Of a DNA stretch of 64,000 bases, positions 59,745 to 64,000 are shown one piece after another. The notes under the pieces are model-generated. The model made no database searches, had not been told where the DNA came from, and worked only from the letters and a program-made list of their open reading frames with translations. The position numbers and the translations under genes were made by a program. Source of the stretch: Streptomyces sp. NBC_01549 (GTDB lineage: Bacteria; Actinomycetota; Actinomycetes; Streptomycetales; Streptomycetaceae); assembly GCF_026339955.1 (NCBI RefSeq), contig NZ_JAPEPW010000003.1, positions 558,001-622,000 on the forward strand, given 5' to 3'. Positions within the stretch are counted from its first letter, which is position 1; the number at the start of each line of letters is the position of its first letter.

Positions 59745-60308
59745 TCAGCCGAGACCGAGGGTGCTGAGGGCCGTGGTCCAGTCGGTGACGATGGCCTTCT
59801 GCGCGGCCGTCAGGGAGACCTTCCCGGCGCAGACCGCGGTGTGGAGTTTCGTCTCCTCCGGGTCCTTGCGGTTGTTGACCCCGCCGCCCCTCTTGTGGCC
59901 GGGGTCCGGCGGCTCGACCCATAGGTTGCGGGGATCGTTGGGGTCGCCGCCGAGCTGGAGGCTGATGAGGTGGTCGTACTCGGCATCGCCCATGGGGCCC
60001 TTGTAGCCGTACGAGGCCGCGTTCAGCGTCTTCTCCTTGCCGGTGACCGTCGTGGACGGCCGTATACCGGAGGTGTAGCCGCCCTTGCGGCAGATCGTGG
60101 ACTTCACATTCGCCTGCGTGACGGCCGGAGAGATCGCGCCCGGAGTGCACGCCGGGTCCTCCAGCGGCTCCCCCTTGCCGTCTGCGTCCACCGCGACCGA
60201 GGTACCGGCCGGCAGCGGTGCGCTGCCGCGGACGTCGACGACGGTGGCCAGGGCGAAGGGACGTGCCCCACGGCACCAGCGGCGCAGTGTGTCCGCGATG
60301 TTCAGCAT
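59745..60308 (-). CDS. Chimera: XdhC N-terminus fused to a secreted HNH-like protein
   Basis: Residues about 1-45 are a typical XdhC/CoxI start (NIADTLRRWCRGARPFALAT, VVDVRGSAPLPAGTSVAVDA). From about residue 50 the chain becomes a different protein: DPACTPGAISPAVTQANVKS, GDAEYDHLISLQLGGDPNDP, RNLWVEPPDPGHKRGGGVNN. That second part is a Cys-containing HNH-like domain normally preceded by a signal peptide. The join near 60165 is in frame. ATG 60308 follows GGAGAGGC. The first part belongs to the xanthine dehydrogenase-type operon upstream. The product is probably neither maturation factor nor exported nuclease. Confidence 0.75.
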   Translation of the reverse strand: MLNIADTLRRWCRGARPFALATVVDVRGSAPLPAGTSVAVDADGKGEPLEDPACTPGAISPAVTQANVKSTICRKGGYTSGIRPSTTVTGKEKTLNAASYGYKGPMGDAEYDHLISLQLGGDPNDPRNLWVEPPDPGHKRGGGVNNRKDPEETKLHTAVCAGKVSLTAAQKAIVTDWTTALSTLGLG

Positions 60309-60397
60309 GGGTCGCCTCTCCGTGGTTCGCCGTGCGGGGGATCTGGCGGGCCGCCGCCACGCCAGCGGGGAGCGTAGGCGTCGGCGGCGGCCCTCGG

Positions 60398-60434
60398 GGT
60401 CCGGCAACCCGACGGGGGGACAGATTGCCGGACC
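60398..60434 (-). terminator. Stem-loop between Mo-subunit and XdhC chimera
   Basis: GGTCCGGCAA (60398-60407) pairs with TTGCCGGACC (60425-60434). It lies 35 bases past the molybdopterin-subunit stop. Confidence 0.6.
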
Positions 60435-60468
60435 GGTCGGTGGCCCTTCACCGAAAGAAAAGCCCGGG

Positions 60469-61221
60469 CTAGAGCAACGCCTCGGCGGTGATGGGCAGTT
60501 CGCGGATGCGGCGGCCGGTGGCGTTGAAGACCGCGTTCGCGATGGCGGGCGCCACGCCGACGAGGACGACCTCGCCGAGGCCCTTGACGCCGAGCGGATC
60601 GGCCTCGTGATCCTCGCCGTCCAGATAGATCGCCTTGACGTCGGGGACGTCGGCGTTCACCGGAACGAGGTAGTCGGCGAGGTTGGCGTTGACGATCCGC
60701 CCGTCGCGGTGGTCGGTGATCGTGTGTTCCAGCAGGGCCTGGCCGATGCCGCCCACGATGCCGCCGATGGCCTGGCTGTCGGCGAGCTTTGGGCTGATGA
60801 TGCGGCCCGCGTCGTACACACCGAGCATCCGCCGCACCCGCACCAGACCCAACGTGGCGTCGACGGCGACCTCGGCGAAGGTGGCGTTGTAGGCGGACAT
60901 CGAGTGCCGCTCGGGACGGGACGGCCCGGCGTAGGAGCCACGTACTTCCAGGTGGGAGCGCTTGTTGCGGGCCAGCAACCGCTGGTAGCTCTCCCCGCGA
61001 GCCGGGTTGCCCTTCATGTGCAGTCGACCGCCGCGTACGACCACGTCGTCCTCGTCCACTCCGTACAGCGGTGACTCGCGGTCCTCGACGGCCAGCTTGA
61101 TCGCCTGCTTCCGGACCTTGTTGCATCCGTCGAGGACGGCGGAGCCGACGCTGGCCATGGTCTGGGAGCCGCCATGGGGCGGAGTCGGCGGATAGAGCGA
61201 ATCTCCCAGCCGGAAGGTCAC
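60469..61221 (-). pseudogene. Molybdopterin-binding dehydrogenase subunit, C-terminal third
   Basis: The frame reads RLGDSLYPPTPPHGGSQTMA, KGNPARGESYQRLLARNKRS, AYNATFAEVAVDATLGLVRV, DAGRIISPKLADSQAIGGIV, GGIGQALLEHT, DPLGVKGLGEVVLVGVAPAI. This is the C-terminal part of YagR/PaoC-type aldehyde or xanthine dehydrogenase large subunits, including the catalytic Glu in GVKGLGE. About two-thirds of the protein is missing upstream. It is joined directly to the Fe-S subunit remnant. Confidence 0.85.
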
Positions 61222-61547
61222 CGAGCGGCCCCGGCGTTGCAGCCCTTCTTCGAGCCGGTGAGGCCGAGGTGCTCGCGGAGCAGGTCCAGCAGCGAGGTGC
61301 GGTTGTCGATCGTCACGGTCCGGTGGGTGCCGTTGACCGTCAGGGAGACGCGGCTGGAGGGCGGCCGCTCGGCGGCCGTCGCCTCCTCCGGGTCGAGGAG
61401 GGAGGTCCCTCCGATCACGCCGCCCGCGACGACGGCACCACCGACCGCGGTGCTGGTGGCGATGAACGTGCGCCGAGTGGGCGCCGGGGAGGACTCGCCG
61501 GCCCCGGTGGGGGGTGGAACGTCAGACTCGGGGAGTTCAGTGGACAT
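61218..61547 (-). pseudogene. 2Fe-2S subunit N-terminus with Tat signal
   Basis: The product has a twin-arginine signal (PTRRTFIATSTAVGGAVVAG) and the ferredoxin-like start (VSLTVNGTHRTVTIDNRTSL, LDLLREHLGLTGSKKGCN) of YagT/PaoA-type subunits. It is cut exactly at the first cluster cysteine motif GCN(x)GQCG. A deletion joins it to the large subunit; the FAD subunit is absent. Non-functional. Confidence 0.85.
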
Positions 61548-61951
61548 ACGTACGCCTTCGTATCGCGGACGGATCGGCCGTACACAACAGCGGGACGGGA
61601 GAGTGGATCGTCGTCACCGCAGGGATATGGGCAACCGCGCACTTTGGCAGCGGCGACTGGTCACCTGGGGAGTCTTGCACCACCGGCAACACTCGTGGCA
61701 GGGAGACTTTCCTCCCCCTTTACGCTCCGTCAGGAGCGACGGGCCGACGTCGTCGGGGGCACTTGCGCGCGGGGCGAGGCAGGACAGAGCCGCGTCGCCT
61801 CCCCGAGTGTGGGGTGGCGTCCGCGTCGCTCATCGCGTCGTTGTGCGTGGCGGACTGATCGTCCGCTTCGAGCAGGTCTCTGACCACGGCCCTTCTGCGG
61901 GATGCCCTGACGTCCTGTGTGAGCCCGGGTTGCGTGATCGACGGGCCGGGG
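61548..61951. other. Upstream region of the dehydrogenase remnant
   Basis: This would hold the promoter of the former dehydrogenase operon. No gene is supported; scattered short frames on both strands lack motifs. Confidence 0.35.
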
Positions 61952-62365
61952 CTACTGGTTGCGGATGCGGGGGCCGTCGTACTGCTGGTCGGTGACCGGC
62001 TCGGCCCAGGCGGTCTCGGGGGCGCCGTCGCCCGTGCCCTCCCACAGGGCGATGTGCTCCATGAACCGGTCGGGGGCGGCGCCGTGCCAGTGTTCCTCGT
62101 GCGGCGGGCAGGCGACCGTCTCGCCGGGGTGGGCCTCGAAGACGGTGCCGTCCCGGGTGCCGATCAGGGCGATGCCGGAAACGATGTGCAGGGTCTGGCC
62201 CAGGGCGTGGGAGTGCCAGTTGGTACGGGCGCCCGGTGAGAAGCGCACCAGGTTGGCGCGCATCCTGGACGGGGCCTGGCCGGCCACGATGACGTCCCAC
62301 CAGACGTCGCCGGTGAACCAGTCCGCCGGGGCCTTGCTGCTGGGCTGCTGCTTGATGAATTCCAT
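61952..62365 (-). CDS. Cupin-domain protein
   Basis: This 137-residue single-domain cupin has motif 1 SPGARTNWHSHALGQTLHIV (His-x-His and later Glu/Gln position) and motif 2 PHEEHWHGAAPDRFMEHIAL, which would bind a metal. It resembles the cupins of the mandelonitrile-lyase/carboxymuconolactone-associated group. ATG 62365 lies downstream of AAGGAG. It is the last gene of a three-gene run with two short-chain dehydrogenases, so it may act on the same substrate. Confidence 0.85.
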   Translation of the reverse strand: MEFIKQQPSSKAPADWFTGDVWWDVIVAGQAPSRMRANLVRFSPGARTNWHSHALGQTLHIVSGIALIGTRDGTVFEAHPGETVACPPHEEHWHGAAPDRFMEHIALWEGTGDGAPETAWAEPVTDQQYDGPRIRNQ

Positions 62366-62401
62366 GGTGTCTCTGAGCTCTCCTTCGAGCGTGGGCCGTC
62401 C

Positions 62402-63169
62402 CTAGCGGGCGACGTAGCCGCCGTCCACGGGGAGGGCGACGCCGACGACGAAGCCGGCGCCGGGGCTGCACAGCCACAAGACGGCCTGGGCGATCTCCTC
62501 GGCGGCGCCGAGCCGGTTGATGGGCTGGTTCGCCTCGGCCTCGGCGCGGTCCAGTTCCCCTTTGGCGATCATGTCGCTGACCATAGGGGTGTCGATGGTG
62601 CCGGGGCAGACGGCGTTGATGCGGATGCCGCGCGGGGCGTATTCGAGGGCGGCGCTGGTGGTCAGGCCGATCACGCCGTGCTTGGAGGCGTGGTAGGAGG
62701 CGCGGCCGGGGAGGCCGACCAGGCCGCCGAGTGAGGAGCAGTTGACGATGGCGCCGCTGCCCTGGGCGCGCATGTGCCGCAGCTCGTGCTTCATGCAGGC
62801 CCACACGCCGCGGAGGTTGATGGCGTTGACGCGGTCAAACCGCTCGGCGGGTTCGTCGGCGGCGTCGCTGGGCGGGATCTGGATGCCGGCGTTGTTGTAG
62901 GCCATGTCCAAGCGCCCGAAGGTCTCGACGGTCCGGTCGACCGCGGCCGCCACTTGGTCCTCGTCGCTGACGTCGCAGGTGAGGGCGAGTGCTCGGTGGC
63001 CGGAGTCGGTGAGTTCCTTGACGGCTGGGTTCAGGGCGGCTTCGTCGATGTCGGTCAGGGCGACGGCGGCTCCGGACTCGGCGAACGCGCGGGCGGTCGC
63101 CAGGCCCATGCCGGCGCCGGCTCCGGTGACGAGGGCGACCTGGCCGGTGAAGTCGTACGTGGGGTTCAC
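62402..63169 (-). CDS. Short-chain dehydrogenase/reductase
   Basis: This 255-residue classical SDR has the cofactor loop VTGAGAGMGLATARAFAESG, an acidic residue after strand 2 (ALTDIDEAAL, suggesting NAD preference), NNAGIQIPP, the catalytic Ser in IVNCSSLGGL and YHASKHG (Tyr, Lys), and DGGYVAR at the end. The GTG start at 63169 follows GGAG by 8 bases; upstream in-frame starts lack support. Neighbours are another SDR and a cupin. Confidence 0.92.
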   Translation of the reverse strand: MNPTYDFTGQVALVTGAGAGMGLATARAFAESGAAVALTDIDEAALNPAVKELTDSGHRALALTCDVSDEDQVAAAVDRTVETFGRLDMAYNNAGIQIPPSDAADEPAERFDRVNAINLRGVWACMKHELRHMRAQGSGAIVNCSSLGGLVGLPGRASYHASKHGVIGLTTSAALEYAPRGIRINAVCPGTIDTPMVSDMIAKGELDRAEAEANQPINRLGAAEEIAQAVLWLCSPGAGFVVGVALPVDGGYVAR

Positions 63170-63273
63170 GTCGTGGTCTCCGTTCGAGTGCAGGGGGGTG
63201 TGGTGGCGCCGCGAGTGGCGTCGGGGCTGCACGGATGGGCTGCGTCGGCACGACGCCTTGCCATGAACCGCCG

Positions 63274-64000
63274 TCAGACGGTCTGGCCGCCGTCGACGAC
63301 CAGGGCGTGGCCTGTAGTGAAGGAGGCGGCGTCAGAGCAGAGCCAGAGGACGGCGCTGGCGATCTCGTCCGGTGTGCCGAGGCGTCCGATCGGTTCGTCC
63401 GCGATCAGCGCGTCGCGTCCTCCGGGTGTGCATTCGGCGAAGCGCCGGATCATCTCAGTGTCGATGATGCCGGGGCAGACGGCGTTGACGCGGATGTTGG
63501 ATGACGCGTAGTCGAGGGCAGTGGAGCGGGTCAGACCGATGACGTCGTGCTTGGCCGCGGCGTAGGCCGCCTGCCCCTTGAAGCCCTTGACACCGGCGCC
63601 GGAGGAGGCGTTGACGATCGCGCCGCCCCCCTGCCGGAGCATCAGGGGGATCTGGTGCTTCATGCTCAGGAACATCCCGGTCAGGCTGACGCCGATGACG
63701 CGGTCCCACTCGTCCTTCGGAATGTCCGCGGCCGGCTTGACCGGCTGCTCGACGCCGGCGTTGTTGAAGGCCGCGTCGAGTCGTCCGAAAGCCTGAATGG
63801 TGTCGTCCAGCGCGGACCGCACGTCGTCTTCACTGGTGACGTCACAGGCAAGGGCCAGAGCCTGCCCGCCCGCCTCCTCGACGAGCCGTGCGGTCTCCCG
63901 CAGGCCGTCCTCGGACAGGTCGGCGAGGGCGACGCGGGCGCTCGCGCGGGCGAAGGCGACGGCGGTGGCGCGGCCGATGCCGGAGCCGGCTCCGGTCACG
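63274..64000 (-). CDS. Short-chain dehydrogenase/reductase, cut by window edge
   Basis: At least 241 residues of a classical SDR are visible: TGAGSGIGRATAVAFARASA, ALADLSEDGL (acidic residue), FNNAGVEQPV, IVNASSGAGVKGFKGQAAYA (Ser, Tyr with AAKHD Lys), ending VVDGGQTV. Its N-terminal few residues lie beyond base 64000. It precedes the second SDR by about 100 bases in the same orientation. The two proteins share about half their positions by eye, suggesting duplication. Confidence 0.92.
   Translation of the reverse strand, partial: VTGAGSGIGRATAVAFARASARVALADLSEDGLRETARLVEEAGGQALALACDVTSEDDVRSALDDTIQAFGRLDAAFNNAGVEQPVKPAADIPKDEWDRVIGVSLTGMFLSMKHQIPLMLRQGGGAIVNASSGAGVKGFKGQAAYAAAKHDVIGLTRSTALDYASSNIRVNAVCPGIIDTEMIRRFAECTPGGRDALIADEPIGRLGTPDEIASAVLWLCSDAASFTTGHALVVDGGQTV

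Noticed and set aside
1..64000. CRISPR arrays or tRNA/rRNA genes
   Set aside because: No regularly spaced direct repeats and no cloverleaf or rRNA signature was noticed by eye on either strand; a tRNA search could not be run.

Overview
The window looks like high-GC actinomycete DNA, most likely a Streptomyces accessory region such as a chromosome arm or large plasmid. Supporting signs are the very GC-rich codon third positions, GTG starts, a chaplin domain, a SpoIIE/PAS/GAF regulator, and paired tyrosine-recombinase/DUF6262-like modules. It is dense with insertion sequences and gene remnants. Intact metabolic genes sit as islands between debris.

Layout. 1-9.9 kb: decayed sdaA, a tyrosine recombinase whose nucleophile Tyr codon is a stop, a short threonyl-tRNA synthetase behind a Thr-codon leader-peptide attenuator, a MarR/MFS pair, VOC and GNAT enzymes, an inverted DUF6262-like remnant, a C39-peptidase/MurF remnant cut by an IS6-family end, and NRPS debris. 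10-12.6 kb: a PAS-PAS-GAF-PP2C-HATPase regulator. 13-21 kb: an oxygen-limitation island with pyruvate formate-lyase and its activase, carbamate kinase, a deleted ornithine carbamoyltransferase, arginine deiminase, an APC antiporter and a PPOX protein. Three similar GGGnCC...GGnCC palindromes lie in its promoter positions. 21-25.6 kb: recombinase-associated genes, a hydrolase and two divergent unknown genes sharing a tandem operator.

26-37.6 kb is a nested transposon stack. A group II intron (RT plus a recognisable domain V) is split by an ISAs1-family element and followed by an IS3 element. Further on, an IS110 remnant is interrupted by an IS5-family element carrying a passenger gene, and that is itself interrupted by an intact IS110 element. 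In that inner element both guide loops of the bridge RNA can be read: the donor loop matches the element ends and the target loop matches the broken IS5 transposase codons. 37.6-51.6 kb: a Tat-exported hydrolase, a half prepilin peptidase, a Fic/Doc-RHH toxin-antitoxin pair, a second IS110, an orphan contractile-injection tube protein, a secreted protein, a PIN fragment, a 62-bp perfect palindrome, a DUF11-chaplin fusion protein, an intact IS256 with an 8-bp target duplication, and an intact IS6-family element. 51.8-64 kb: a frameshifted ene-reductase, dehydrogenase scraps, an O-methyltransferase, a DHA2 exporter, two unknown genes, a collapsed xanthine-dehydrogenase-type operon with an XdhC chimera, and a cupin/SDR/SDR operon running off the end.

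The intact fermentative genes would act together: PFL makes acetyl-CoA and formate, and the deiminase route with the antiporter would yield ATP from arginine. The broken arcB interrupts that second route unless another copy exists. All family names come from reading motifs by eye; no database search was run.
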